Notes: generated from the sequence alone by a model not told the origin. A DNA stretch of 64,000 bases from Segatella hominis (GCF_019249725.2 NZ_CP137559.1:2501501-2565500), one strand, 5' to 3'; positions 25,719 through 37,971 are shown, counted from the stretch's first letter. Numbers and translations are program-made.

Positions 25719-26106
25719 TTCCCACTTTCTGTTTGATTTCTGCCATTTTATTCCGGCGTTCGATGGAGAAGGTATCTCCGTGGGCTTCCACGTAATCGAA
25801 GAGCATGAAAGCCTTGTTCAGGAGTTCATCTCTTGTGGGCTGTCCCACCATATCTGCCTCGTGATAATAGAGTTCGGCAAGCATGTCCATCTTGGAGAGT
25901 CGCTTCTCCTCATCGGCAATTCCTGCCATCGCCTTCATCACATCCTCGATGGTAGCGATACTGTAGAAGGCGTAAGGTCCCACGTATTGGTCGTAGAGTT
26001 CCTTGATTTTCTCACGTCTCACCTCTACCTCTTTCTTTTCGAGCATTCTTTCGAGTGCCGCCATAAACTCGCGGATCAACCGCTGGATATAATCTCGTTG
26101 TAACAT
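25705..26106 (-). CDS. Small all-helical cytoplasmic protein of unknown function
   Basis: The 133-residue sequence is predicted to be nearly all helix and rich in Glu, Lys and Met (REFMAALERMLEKKEVEVRR, KIKELYDQYVG). It has no signal peptide, membrane segment or known catalytic motif. I do not recognise the family with certainty, although similar sequences are common in Prevotella and Bacteroides. It overlaps the MATE gene by 14 bp, suggesting one transcript. The upstream helicase gene is on the same strand, with its 5' end far away and its 3' end 53 bp from this gene's start. Confidence 0.7.
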   Translation of the reverse strand: MLQRDYIQRLIREFMAALERMLEKKEVEVRREKIKELYDQYVGPYAFYSIATIEDVMKAMAGIADEEKRLSKMDMLAELYYHEADMVGQPTRDELLNKAFMLFDYVEAHGDTFSIERRNKMAEIKQKVGNELY

Positions 26107-26159
26107 ATTTTTTATTTTGTTGTTTGTCTTATACGTGAAAAAGTTGTCACCTTTTTCCC

Positions 26160-28259
26160 TTATTCATCATTATTGAGCCCTTCCACATACTCCCACAGTT
26201 TCTTGTAGAAAGGATGTTTCGTCATCGTGTCCTTGTTGCCCAGGATGATGAGCTTCATTCGGGCTCTCGTCATCGCCACGTTCATGCGACGGAGGTCTTT
26301 CAGGAATCCGATCTGTCCCTCATCATTCGAGCGTACCAGGGAGATGAGAATCACGTCTCTTTCCTGACCCTGGAAACCATCCACCGTATTTACGCTGATC
26401 AGGCGACGGTAAGGCTTGAAGAATTCATACTTCTTGATGAGTTTCTTGAGATACTGCACCTGGGCACGGTAAGGCGAAATGATGCCTACGTCGATGCTAT
26501 CGCCCAATACACGTTGCTTGCCTATCTTGGTGAAGTATTCAGCTAAGGTCAGGAGGGTAAGCTCGGCTTCCGCCTTGTTGATACGCCCGAAGCTCTCGCC
26601 CACAAACTGTTCCTTGAAGTTCAAATCAGAATTTTGATTGGCTGCAGATGAAGAAGATGATGTGGAAGCAGAATCCTCAGGAGCAGCTTCTCCTTCTATT
26701 GTCATCTGATTCTCCTCATCAGAAGTATCAATCCACGTTATCGGATGGTCGTAATCGAGAATGCTGCGATATTTGATTTGCGGCGCACTCTCCACCTGAC
26801 CTCCATAAAACCAGTCGCTGGAGAATCGCATGATTTCCTCGTTCATGCGGTACTGTATCTTCAAGAGGGTCACTACCTCAGGCTTGTTTTCCGCAATACG
26901 CTCCATCAGGGTTTTGCCCAGTCCAGCTCTCAACGCAGCGATACTCTTCACCGTAGGCGGCAACTGACAATGGTCGCCCGCTAAGATTACCCTGTTGGCT
27001 CTTCTCATCGGAATCCAGCAGGCAGCCTCCAGCGCCTGTGCTGCCTCATCGATAAAGAGGGTGCCGAACTTCATGCCTTCCAGCAGACGATGAGCGGAAC
27101 CCACAAGCGTGCAGGCGATGACACGAGCCTCGCCAAAGAGTTCTGCATTAATACGGATTTCTATCTCGGCAGCACGGCTTCTCAGTCTGTCCATCTTCTG
27201 ATGAAAACTCTCGCTTCCTTTCTTGCGGTTGGAGCGCAATTCGCGGATAGCCTTGCGTATCGCCCAGAGTTGCGGATAATCAGGATGGCTTTCAAAACGT
27301 CGCTCATAGGTAAAACCGAGCATCTTGTCGTTGACCCTTGTCGGATTGCCGATACGAAGCACGTTGATGCCTCTATCCACGAGTTTCTCTGAAATCCAAT
27401 CCACCGCCATATTGCTCTGTGCACACACTAATACCTGGCTCTCCCTCATCAGGGTTTCATTAATGGCTTCTACCAGAGTCGTCGTCTTTCCCGTTCCCGG
27501 AGGTCCATGCACGATGGCCACATCCTTTGCCCAGAGCACCTCGTTCACGGCTCTTTCCTGGGTAGGATTAAGCCAAGGGAACTTCATGGGTTCAAAGGAA
27601 AACCTGCCTGCTTTCTGATGAGAATAGAAAAGATCTCGCAGATAAGCCAGACGGTTATTCTTTGCCTTCATCGTACGGTCGAGCGCTTCAAACATCAGTT
27701 TGTAACTCGTTTCATCGAAGGACAACTGCACGCCGATAGGTTCTTCTGTCTGCAAGTCGAGCAAGGAAACCGAATCAGGCACATTTATCACCATTCTGTC
27801 ACCATCCACATAGTTGACCGTTCCGGTAAAGGAGAAATATTTAATGCTCTTGGGATTGGAAGCAGAAGAGGAAGACGCTGCACCTTGAGACGAAGACGCT
27901 GCGTTTTGAGATGAGGACATTGCACTTGGAGAGGAAGAAGCTGCACTTTTGAATGAAGCATGGGAAGAAATTTCCCCTGGATGATTCTTGACCTGAAAGA
28001 ACATGACAGGTCGTCCGAACTCAAAATTGTGGTCGATCTCCTCGTCGGAGGTACGGAACACCTCTATGGATTTTTGATTGAGCGAATTATAGAAGCTTTT
28101 GCCTATACGTAGTGGAAACCAAGCGTCACCACGTTTCACCTTGCGTCGCATGCCGATTTGTTCCGTCAGTTTGCGAAAAGCCTCCTTTTCTGTATAATAC
28201 TCCAACTGAAGAAGAGTGCGTTGCTGCAATAAAGCCTGTATAGGAGAAGTTTGTTCCAT
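26160..28259 (-). CDS. Superfamily 1 helicase of the Upf1/IGHMBP2-like type
   Basis: Helicase motifs are in order: Walker A GPPGTGKTTT, motif Ia VLVCAQSNMAVD, Walker B FIDEAAQALEAACW, motif III LAGDHCQLPPTV, motif IV QYRMNEEIMRFSSDWFYGG, motif V VDGFQGQERDVILISLVRS and motif VI RRMNVAMTRARMKLIILG. This fits the 5'-to-3' RNA/DNA helicases related to IGHMBP2 and Dna2. I use the Met at 28259 (MEQTSPIQ); a start 7 residues upstream is possible. Two low-complexity Ser/Ala-rich insertions (about residues 100-135 and 520-540) interrupt the family core, both outside catalytic motifs. A duplicated 22-base sequence lies just upstream of the start. Confidence 0.92.
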   Translation of the reverse strand: MEQTSPIQALLQQRTLLQLEYYTEKEAFRKLTEQIGMRRKVKRGDAWFPLRIGKSFYNSLNQKSIEVFRTSDEEIDHNFEFGRPVMFFQVKNHPGEISSHASFKSAASSSPSAMSSSQNAASSSQGAASSSSASNPKSIKYFSFTGTVNYVDGDRMVINVPDSVSLLDLQTEEPIGVQLSFDETSYKLMFEALDRTMKAKNNRLAYLRDLFYSHQKAGRFSFEPMKFPWLNPTQERAVNEVLWAKDVAIVHGPPGTGKTTTLVEAINETLMRESQVLVCAQSNMAVDWISEKLVDRGINVLRIGNPTRVNDKMLGFTYERRFESHPDYPQLWAIRKAIRELRSNRKKGSESFHQKMDRLRSRAAEIEIRINAELFGEARVIACTLVGSAHRLLEGMKFGTLFIDEAAQALEAACWIPMRRANRVILAGDHCQLPPTVKSIAALRAGLGKTLMERIAENKPEVVTLLKIQYRMNEEIMRFSSDWFYGGQVESAPQIKYRSILDYDHPITWIDTSDEENQMTIEGEAAPEDSASTSSSSSAANQNSDLNFKEQFVGESFGRINKAEAELTLLTLAEYFTKIGKQRVLGDSIDVGIISPYRAQVQYLKKLIKKYEFFKPYRRLISVNTVDGFQGQERDVILISLVRSNDEGQIGFLKDLRRMNVAMTRARMKLIILGNKDTMTKHPFYKKLWEYVEGLNNDE

Positions 28260-28270
28260 TTTTGATTCTT

Positions 28271-28317
28271 TACTTTTCAAATAAGTTATATATTTTACTT
28301 TTCATATAAGTTATATA
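28271..28317. repeat. Duplicated 22-base sequence upstream of the helicase gene
   Basis: Copies at 28271-28292 and 28296-28317 differ at one base and are 25 bp apart; each reads TACTTTTCAnATAAGTTATA. They sit 12-58 bp upstream of the helicase start and may overlap its promoter or leader. Confidence 0.7.
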
Positions 28318-28505
28318 TAGAGATAAAACGCATTTTTGTGGGAATTATTATTTGAAAGATTCGGATTTTTATGAAATAAACTTTTAAACTTTATAAAATA
28401 AGCAATGGATGTCCATGAGATAAAATGGCTTAGCATCAATCGAAACGAATGCGTTAAAGTTGGTTATTTTTATCCCGAGTGTGGCTATTATCAAATCAAA
28501 AGTCG

Positions 28506-28513
28506 TAATTTTG
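28506..28513 (+). promoter_or_regulatory. -7 box (TAATTTTG) of the FecE-like ATPase gene
   Basis: TAATTTTGC fits the TAnnTTTG box, 54 bp before the start codon. The gap 28318-28505 between the divergent helicase and ATPase genes is AT-rich and shows no gene. Confidence 0.5.
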
Positions 28514-28566
28514 CACTTGAGAGCACAAAAAACGAGAAGGTTATTTCATAAAGTCAAAGAAGCGAG

Positions 28567-29442
28567 ATGAAGAAAACTATCATTCTTGAAAATACAACTA
28601 TCGGCTATCATTCGAGCGGTCAGAATCGAATTGTAGTCCAAAATATCAACGCCTCTCTGCAAAGTGGAGAACTCACCTGTCTGATAGGTGCGAATGGTAC
28701 CGGTAAATCAACCTTGCTACGTACACTCTCAGCCTTCCAACCGCCTTTGAAAGGAGACATACTCTTATCGGAAACTTCAGAATCTGATTATCTCCTATCC
28801 GTCAGCATGTTTTCCCAAAAACAACTGGCAAAATCCATCAGCGTAGTTCTAACCACTCAAATGGACGACATCCATCTGAAGGTAGAAGAAATCATCGGCT
28901 TGGGGCGCTCTCCTTATTCTAATTTCTGGGGATCACTCTCTCAGGAAGACCAGAAGATAGTGAACGAAGCCATTCATGAAGTAGGAATCCAACACCTCAG
29001 TACTCGTATCTTCAATACTTTAAGCGATGGAGAACGCCAGAAAGTAATGATAGCCAAAGCCTTAGCCCAGCAGACCCCCATTATCCTGCTGGACGAACCA
29101 ACCGCCTTTCTTGATTTTCCAAGCAAGGTGGAAACCCTCCTCATGCTCAAGCGACTGGCCCATCAACTCCAGAAGTCTATCCTCATTTCTACTCATGATG
29201 TAGAAATCGCCCTGCAACTGGCAGACAAGATTTGGCTCATGGAGAAACTTCCTTGCAATCTGGAGGAAACAGAAAATCACAACGAAGAAGATCATCATGA
29301 CAAGATAGAAGCAGGCAATTCCGTCTTATCCGTAGGAACTCCCCAGGAATTGGCAGACAAGGGTGCACTCTCCCACTTCTTAGACACCCCGGAAATCACT
29401 TTCGACAAGAGAACCATGAGAATTCATTTTAGGCGAAAATAG
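28567..29442 (+). CDS. Iron-complex/heme/B12-type ABC transporter ATP-binding protein (FecE/BtuD group), without partner genes
   Basis: The protein has Walker A GANGTGKST, a Q-loop (SVSMFSQKQLAKSISV), signature LSDGERQKVMIAKALAQQ, Walker B IILLDEPTAFLDFPSK and the switch His in ISTHDVEI. The region VEEIIGLGRSPYSNFWG is typical of FecE/FhuC/BtuD ATPases that energise siderophore, heme or cobalamin import. An acidic, His-containing insertion (NHNEEDHHDKIEAG, about residues 238-252) lies near the C-terminus. There is no permease or binding protein gene next to it, so it must work with subunits encoded elsewhere. Confidence 0.9.
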   Translation: MKKTIILENTTIGYHSSGQNRIVVQNINASLQSGELTCLIGANGTGKSTLLRTLSAFQPPLKGDILLSETSESDYLLSVSMFSQKQLAKSISVVLTTQMDDIHLKVEEIIGLGRSPYSNFWGSLSQEDQKIVNEAIHEVGIQHLSTRIFNTLSDGERQKVMIAKALAQQTPIILLDEPTAFLDFPSKVETLLMLKRLAHQLQKSILISTHDVEIALQLADKIWLMEKLPCNLEETENHNEEDHHDKIEAGNSVLSVGTPQELADKGALSHFLDTPEITFDKRTMRIHFRRK

Positions 29443-29529
29443 TGCAAAAACTGACAAATAAGTATATTTTTAACGATTAATGAACCCTTTTTAATGATTT
29501 CTATACCTATTTTTATATAGGATTTTTTA

Positions 29530-29537
29530 TATCTTTG
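29530..29537 (+). promoter_or_regulatory. -7 box (TATCTTTG) ahead of the GH43-like remnant
   Basis: TATCTTTGCAA matches the TAnnTTTG box. About 40 bp downstream the open frame of a broken glycosidase begins, so an intact promoter appears to have outlived its gene. Confidence 0.55.
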
Positions 29538-29570
29538 CAACCAGATATTAACAATCAGACGAAACACTAA

Positions 29571-29756
29571 CTTAATAAAATACCGGCAAGCACATCAATG
29601 CGCATGGTGGAAACTGCTGCCCAGAAAAAGATGTTCCATGGTGCCGACTATGTGTTCATGGCAGACATGTGGAATCCTAAACACTTGAGTGACAGCAGAC
29701 ACTTGTGGGTACCTATTTCTTGGGAAAATGATGCTCCGGTATTGAAAAAACAATAA
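29571..29756 (+). pseudogene. C-terminal remnant of a secreted glycosidase, probably GH43-like
   Basis: An open frame ends at a stop at 29754-29756, with an ATG at 29598 and in-frame codons back to about 29571. It encodes RMVETAAQKKMFHGADYVFM, then ADMWNPKHLSDSRHLWVPIS. The order DxWNPKxLxDSRxxWxPI is the C-terminal signature of many Bacteroidetes GH43 enzymes (for example 1,3-beta-galactanase-like and xylosidase-like groups). Everything upstream of the signature, several hundred codons, is gone and the remnant is joined almost directly to a promoter. It lies just before the hydrolase genes, so it may be a deleted first member of that cluster. Confidence 0.6.
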
Positions 29757-29774
29757 AAAATACGGTCGCTCTGC

Positions 29775-29803
29775 TTGTTTCTAATTAATTATACATATCT
29801 TTG
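29775..29803 (+). promoter_or_regulatory. Promoter (-33 TTGTTT, -7 TATCTTTG) of the glycan-degradation genes
   Basis: A -7 box TATCTTTGC at 29796-29803 has a TTGTTT element 15-16 bp upstream at about 29775-29780. A leader of about 65 bp follows before the DUF2264 gene. Confidence 0.6.
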
Positions 29804-29877
29804 CAGTTGCTTAGCTGAGGCTACCGGCAACTTTCAACTTAAAATTATTAATAACAACAAACAATATACAACTATCT

Positions 29878-31152
29878 ATGAATTATATATTTAAAAGTAT
29901 CATGATGACGCTCGTCCTGGCTCTGGTTCCATTTATGGGAATCTCTGCCAAGAAGAAGGCAGTTCAGCAGAGCGACCGCCAATATTGGTGCTCGCTTGCC
30001 TACAAGATGGCTCAGCCTGTTCTGGAGAACATGGCTAAGGGCGAGTTGCAGAAGAATATGCAGACTGAGTTCAGTCCCAGCTTCGACAACCGCAACAAGA
30101 AGGTGCTCTATATGGAGTGCTTCGGCAGACTGATGGCTGGCGTGGCTCCTTGGCTCACCCTTCCGGATGATGCCACAGCCGAGGGCAAGCAGCGCAAGCA
30201 GCTGCGTGAATGGGCGTTGGCTTCTTATAAGAATGCCGTTGATCCTCAGAATCCTGACTATCTCTGCTGGGGCATCGGCGGTCAGAATCTGGTAGATGCA
30301 GCCTATATCGCCGAGAGTTTCCTCCGTGCTTACGATACACTCTGGAAGCCTCTCGATGAGGTGACCAAGCAGCGATACCTGAAGGAGTTTGCCAAGCTCC
30401 GCCACATCGACCCTCCTTATACTAACTGGCTACTCTTCTCTTCAACCATCGAGAGTTTCATGGCAAAGGCTGGTGGCGATTTCGATGAATACCGCGTCAA
30501 TTCTGCCTGCCGCAAGGTAGAGGAGTGGTATGTAGGTGATGGCTGGTATGCTGACGGTCCTGTATTCGCTTTCGATTACTACAGCAGCTATGTGTTCCAT
30601 CCTATGTATCTGGAGACTCTCCAGGCGATGGTGGATGCCAAGGTGAATTCCCGTCTCGACTATCAGAAGTATTATGACAGAGAGCTGAAGCGCTGTCAGA
30701 AGTACAGCATCATTCTCGAAAGATTCATCTCTCCTGAGGGAACCTTCCCTGCATTCGGAAGAAGTATTCCTTATCGTATGGCTACCATGCAGCCGCTGGC
30801 TTTGATGGCATGGTACCAGAAGTTGCCTAAGGATTTGAGCAACGGTCAGGTGCGTGCAGCGCTTACCAAGGTGCTTCATCGCATGTTCGACCAGGAGAAC
30901 AACTTCAATGAGAAGGGTTATCTCTCTATCGGCTTCTGTGGAAACAGCCAGAAGAACGTTGCCGACTGGTATACCAACAACGGTTCGCTCTATATGACAA
31001 CCCTCGCCTTCATGCCTCTCGGCTTGCCTGCCGATCACCCATTCTGGACAGATGCAGCTCAACCTTGGACTCAGGTAAAGGCATGGAGCAACCAGCAGTT
31101 CCCTAAGGATCACCAGTGGAAGGACGAGATTGTTACCAAGGACAAGTGGTAA
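29878..31152 (+). CDS. Secreted DUF2264 family protein (candidate glycosidase, GH154-like)
   Basis: A signal peptide-like N-terminus (SIMMTLVLALVPFMGISAKK) precedes a 400-residue (alpha/alpha)6-type protein with DUF2264 landmarks. These are FGRLMAGVAPWLTLPDD, NPDYLCWGIGGQNLVDAAYI, DGWYADGPVFAFDYYSSYVF and GTFPAFGRSIPYRMATMQ. Some members of this family have been assigned to glycoside hydrolase family 154 with activity on uronic-acid-containing glycans. The neighbouring GH105, GH2 and GH51 genes support pectin or arabinogalactan processing. It is the first gene of a co-directional set with 119 and 34 bp gaps to the next genes. Confidence 0.85.
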   Translation: MNYIFKSIMMTLVLALVPFMGISAKKKAVQQSDRQYWCSLAYKMAQPVLENMAKGELQKNMQTEFSPSFDNRNKKVLYMECFGRLMAGVAPWLTLPDDATAEGKQRKQLREWALASYKNAVDPQNPDYLCWGIGGQNLVDAAYIAESFLRAYDTLWKPLDEVTKQRYLKEFAKLRHIDPPYTNWLLFSSTIESFMAKAGGDFDEYRVNSACRKVEEWYVGDGWYADGPVFAFDYYSSYVFHPMYLETLQAMVDAKVNSRLDYQKYYDRELKRCQKYSIILERFISPEGTFPAFGRSIPYRMATMQPLALMAWYQKLPKDLSNGQVRAALTKVLHRMFDQENNFNEKGYLSIGFCGNSQKNVADWYTNNGSLYMTTLAFMPLGLPADHPFWTDAAQPWTQVKAWSNQQFPKDHQWKDEIVTKDKW

Positions 31153-31268
31153 TTTTATAATTAGAAATGACAAATTAGAAATGTTCAAATGCAGTATAGC
31201 TGCCTATCATTTCTCATTTCTAATTTCTAATTATAATAACCATTTCTCATTTCTAATTTGTAATTTTA
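31153..31268. repeat. Intergenic ATTAGAAATGA-type repeats in direct and inverted orientation
   Basis: The spacer between the DUF2264 and GH105 genes is built from copies of AATTAGAAATGA and its inverse TCATTTCTAATT. It can fold as a long imperfect hairpin around TGCAGTATAGCTGCC. Related AAATGAGA repeats occur at 46918-46945, 48655-48680 and 52840-52860 in this window. Confidence 0.7.
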
Positions 31269-31271
31269 AAA

Positions 31272-32477
31272 ATGAACAAGATAATGATGATGATGGCTGC
31301 TGCAGCCTTGGCTTTGCCTTTGAATGCAGCACAGCCAGCCAAGAAGACCGCTAAGGTCAAGAAACAGAACAAGAAGGAAGTGAAGGCTTTCAGGAAGTGG
31401 GATCATGAACAGGTGGTGGAACTCATCACAAAGGTGAACAACTACTGGCAGGCTAACAACAAGCCTGAGGTTCGTGCCTTCTGGGATAATGCCGCTTATC
31501 ATACCGGAAACATGGAGGTATATAAGATGCTGAAGGATCAGAAGATGCTCGACTACTCTATCCGTTGGGCTGAACACAACGACTGGACCGGTGCTACAGA
31601 GGCAAACCCAGCCAAGTGGAAGTACAAGCCATACGGCGAGGGAAAAGATCACGTTCTCTTCGGTGACTGGCAGATTTGCTTCCAGACCTACATCGACCTC
31701 TATAACATCGAGGCAGCCAAGGGAAATGCCGCAGCTTCAGAATATATGGTGAAGCGTGCCAAGGAGGTGATGCACTACGAGGCTTACTCTGAGCCAACAG
31801 ACTACTGGTGGTGGAGCGATGCCCTCTATATGGTAATGCCGGTAATGACAAAAATGTACAAGTTGACGGGCGATACCAAGTATCTCGACAAGCTCTACGA
31901 CAATCTCCTCACCACCGATGAGATTATGCTCGACAAGGAGACCAACCTCTACTTCCGTGACGGCAAGTATGTCTATCCTAAGCACAAGAGTGCCAACGGA
32001 AAGAAAGACTTCTGGGCTCGTGGCGACGGCTGGGTTCTTGCAGGTCTGGCAAAGGTGCTGCAGGATATGCCTAAGGACTACAAGCACTACCCGTTCTTCG
32101 TAGATAAGTTCCAGAAATTAGCTAAGGCTGTGGCTGAAATCCAGCAGCCAGAGGGTTACTGGACCCGTTCTATGATGGATCCAGAACATGCTCCAGGTCC
32201 TGAAACCAGCGGTACTGCCTTCTTTACCTATGGTATGCTTTGGGGTGTAAACAACGGATTCTTAGTCAAGAAAGAATACAAGAAGACCATCGAACGCGCC
32301 TGGACCTATCTCACAGAGACCGCCGTTCAGCAAGATGGCAAGGTGGGCTACGTACAACCTATCGGCGAGCGTGCCATCCCAGGACAAACCGTTGATGCCA
32401 ATTCTCAGGCTAACTTCGGAGTGGGCGCTATGCTCCTCGTTGCTTGCGAATACGACAAGTATCTGACTACGAAATAA
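31272..32477 (+). CDS. Secreted glycoside hydrolase family 105 (unsaturated rhamnogalacturonyl/glucuronyl hydrolase)
   Basis: A signal peptide (MMMAAAALALPLNAAQ) is followed by the (alpha/alpha)6 domain of GH88/GH105. The conserved segments are DYWWWSDALYMVMPVMTKMY with the first catalytic Asp, ARGDGWVLAGLAKVLQDMP with the second Asp in RGDGW, and GPETSGTAFFTYGMLWGVN. These enzymes cleave the 4,5-unsaturated uronic acid left by polysaccharide lyases acting on rhamnogalacturonan or related chains. The 401-residue length is normal. It belongs with the DUF2264, GH2 and GH51 genes. The substrate within the pectin group is inferred. Confidence 0.9.
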   Translation: MNKIMMMMAAAALALPLNAAQPAKKTAKVKKQNKKEVKAFRKWDHEQVVELITKVNNYWQANNKPEVRAFWDNAAYHTGNMEVYKMLKDQKMLDYSIRWAEHNDWTGATEANPAKWKYKPYGEGKDHVLFGDWQICFQTYIDLYNIEAAKGNAAASEYMVKRAKEVMHYEAYSEPTDYWWWSDALYMVMPVMTKMYKLTGDTKYLDKLYDNLLTTDEIMLDKETNLYFRDGKYVYPKHKSANGKKDFWARGDGWVLAGLAKVLQDMPKDYKHYPFFVDKFQKLAKAVAEIQQPEGYWTRSMMDPEHAPGPETSGTAFFTYGMLWGVNNGFLVKKEYKKTIERAWTYLTETAVQQDGKVGYVQPIGERAIPGQTVDANSQANFGVGAMLLVACEYDKYLTTK

Positions 32478-32496
32478 ACAACATTTCTAATAATAA

Positions 32497-35781
<3,285 letters not shown>

Positions 35782-35862
35782 GAAAGAACCCATGAGATTA
35801 AGGCTCATGAGACCCCAAAATAGAGCATTTGAGCAATAATCCAACATATTTAATCAGAAAGT

Positions 35863-35896
35863 CCACCCCATTTGGGGTGGATTTTCTGTATCTTTG
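35863..35896 (+). promoter_or_regulatory. Hairpin and -7 box (TATCTTTG) between the GH2 and GH51 genes
   Basis: A perfect 8-base stem with a TT loop (CCACCCCATTTGGGGTGG, 35863-35880) stands directly before TTTTCTGTATCTTTGC. The -7 box is at 35889-35896. The hairpin thus covers the expected -33 region. It could end transcription from the GH2 gene, serve as an operator, or both. GH51 therefore probably has its own promoter. Confidence 0.65.
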
Positions 35897-35979
35897 CAAA
35901 CGCATTAAGCAATACAACTTAATTATTCAAGTAAGAATATCACAAAATAAGAATAAACCTAAAAATAAACAACGTAAAC

Positions 35980-37923
35980 ATGAGAAAAACGAATATCTTC
36001 GCTGCCCTTATGCTGGCAGCCATGACATCTCTCGGTGCTTCAGCACAGCATCAGTTTGCAGTTCAGGCAAACAAGCCTGGAGTAGAAATCCAACCTACCA
36101 TGTATGGCATTTTCTTCGAAGACATCAACTTCGGTGCCGATGGTGGTCTTTATGCAGAGATGGTAGAAAACCGTTCCTTCGAGTTCCCACAGCGCCTGAT
36201 GGGATGGAATACCTTCGGAAATGTAACCCTCAATGACGTGAAGCCAGCCTTCGACCGCAACCCTCATTATGTAACTCTCGAGAGTGCCGGTGCGCGTGAG
36301 AAGCAGACCGGTCTTGAGAACCGCGGTTTCTTCGGCATGGGCTTGAAGAAGGATATGAAGTACGATTTCACCGTATATGGCCGTCTGCATCTCATCGATG
36401 GCAAGCAGGGCAAGATTCGTGTAGAACTCGTCAATTCCAAGAATGATGTGATTGCCAAGCAGGTCATCAACATCACCAATAATAAATGGCAGAAGCTAAC
36501 TGCTACCCTTACTTCTCCTCAGACCGATCCTAAGGGATTGATGCGAGTATATCTGGAGAAAGGTTCTGAGAGCGTAGATCTCGACCACATCTCTCTCTTC
36601 CCAGAGGATAACTGGAATGGCCTCCGTGCCGATCTCGTACAGGATTTGGCCGACCTGAAGCCAGGCATCTTCCGTTTCCCTGGCGGATGTATCGTAGAGG
36701 GTACCGACCTCGATACCCGCTATGAGTGGAAGAATTCTGTGGGTGCTCCAGAGAACCGTCCTCTGAACGAGAACCGCTGGAGAGATACCTTCCCACATCG
36801 CCTTTTCCCTAACTACTATCAGTCTTTGGGCTTGGGCTTCTACGAGTACTTCCTCCTTTCAGAGAAGATTGGTGCAGAGCCATTGCCAATTCTCTCTGTA
36901 GGTCTGGCTTGCCAGTATCAGAACGATGATAAGGATCCTAATGCGCATGTAGCAGTCAAGGATCTCCAGAGCTATATCGACGATGCCCTCGACCTGATCG
37001 AGTTCGCCAATGGTCCTGTTACCTCCAAGTGGGGTAAGCTCCGTGCCGATATGGGTCATCCAGCACCATTCAACCTCAAGCAGATAGGTATCGGTAACGA
37101 GCAGTGGGGTCCTATGTATCCAGAGCGTTTGCAGAAGTTCATGGAGCAGATCCATGCCAAGTATCCTAAGATCAAGATCTGCGGTTCATCTGGTCCATCT
37201 GCCGACGGAAAGGACTTCGACTACGGTTGGGAGCAGATGCGCAAGTTGGGTGTAGATATGGTAGATGAGCATTACTACAAGAGCCCTGAGTGGTTCCGCA
37301 GCAATGCCAGCCGTTACGACAAGTACGACCGCAAGGGTCCTAAGGTATTCGCTGGCGAGTATGCAGCCCATGCCAAGCATGATCCAAACTCATGGGAGGC
37401 AGCCCTTTCTGAGGCAGCTTTCATGACAGGTTTGGAGCGTAATGCAGACGTGGTTTACCAGGCAACCTATGCCCCACTCTTCGCTCATGTAGAAGGCTGG
37501 CAATGGCGTCCGGACCTCATCTGGTTCGATAACCTCAGTTCTGTGCGTTCAGCCAACTATTATGTTCAGCAGCTCTATGGACTCAACAAGGGAACTCATG
37601 TGTTGAAGCTTACCGAGAACGGCAAGGCTGTAGCTGGCGAGAATGGCCTCTATGCCACCGCTTGTTTCGACAAGCGCACCAAGAGCTACATCGTGAAGAT
37701 TGCCAATACCTCTAACGAGGAGAAGGAAATCAACGTAACCTTTAATGGTATCAAGAAGTTGAACCCAGGTAAGGTAACCGTTCTCCATGCCGACGATATT
37801 CAGGCAGAGAACAAAATAGACAACAAGAACGTGGTTGTTCCTGTTGTATCAGATGCTCAGGCTAACGGCAACGTCTTGAATGTGAAGATGAAGGCGAACA
37901 GCTTTGTAGTATATAGATTTTAG
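35980..37923 (+). CDS. Secreted GH51 alpha-L-arabinofuranosidase
   Basis: The signal peptide (MRKTNIFAALMLAAMTSLGA) precedes a beta-sandwich/carbohydrate-binding region with YGIFFEDINFGADGGLYAEM and ENRSFEFPQ, typical of GH51 N-termini. The TIM barrel has the acid/base Glu in KQIGIGNEQWGPMYPERLQ and the nucleophile Glu in KVFAGEYAAHAKHD. The C-terminal alpha-L-arabinofuranosidase domain has LYATACFDKRTKSYIVKIAN. The 647-residue length fits the larger secreted Bacteroidetes type. Removal of arabinose side groups fits the galactosidase and GH105 neighbours. A strong terminator follows. Confidence 0.95.
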   Translation: MRKTNIFAALMLAAMTSLGASAQHQFAVQANKPGVEIQPTMYGIFFEDINFGADGGLYAEMVENRSFEFPQRLMGWNTFGNVTLNDVKPAFDRNPHYVTLESAGAREKQTGLENRGFFGMGLKKDMKYDFTVYGRLHLIDGKQGKIRVELVNSKNDVIAKQVINITNNKWQKLTATLTSPQTDPKGLMRVYLEKGSESVDLDHISLFPEDNWNGLRADLVQDLADLKPGIFRFPGGCIVEGTDLDTRYEWKNSVGAPENRPLNENRWRDTFPHRLFPNYYQSLGLGFYEYFLLSEKIGAEPLPILSVGLACQYQNDDKDPNAHVAVKDLQSYIDDALDLIEFANGPVTSKWGKLRADMGHPAPFNLKQIGIGNEQWGPMYPERLQKFMEQIHAKYPKIKICGSSGPSADGKDFDYGWEQMRKLGVDMVDEHYYKSPEWFRSNASRYDKYDRKGPKVFAGEYAAHAKHDPNSWEAALSEAAFMTGLERNADVVYQATYAPLFAHVEGWQWRPDLIWFDNLSSVRSANYYVQQLYGLNKGTHVLKLTENGKAVAGENGLYATACFDKRTKSYIVKIANTSNEEKEINVTFNGIKKLNPGKVTVLHADDIQAENKIDNKNVVVPVVSDAQANGNVLNVKMKANSFVVYRF

Positions 37924-37971
37924 TTAAGTTTATGTTATATAGTGTATTACCGTTAAGGTAGAAAGATGGCG

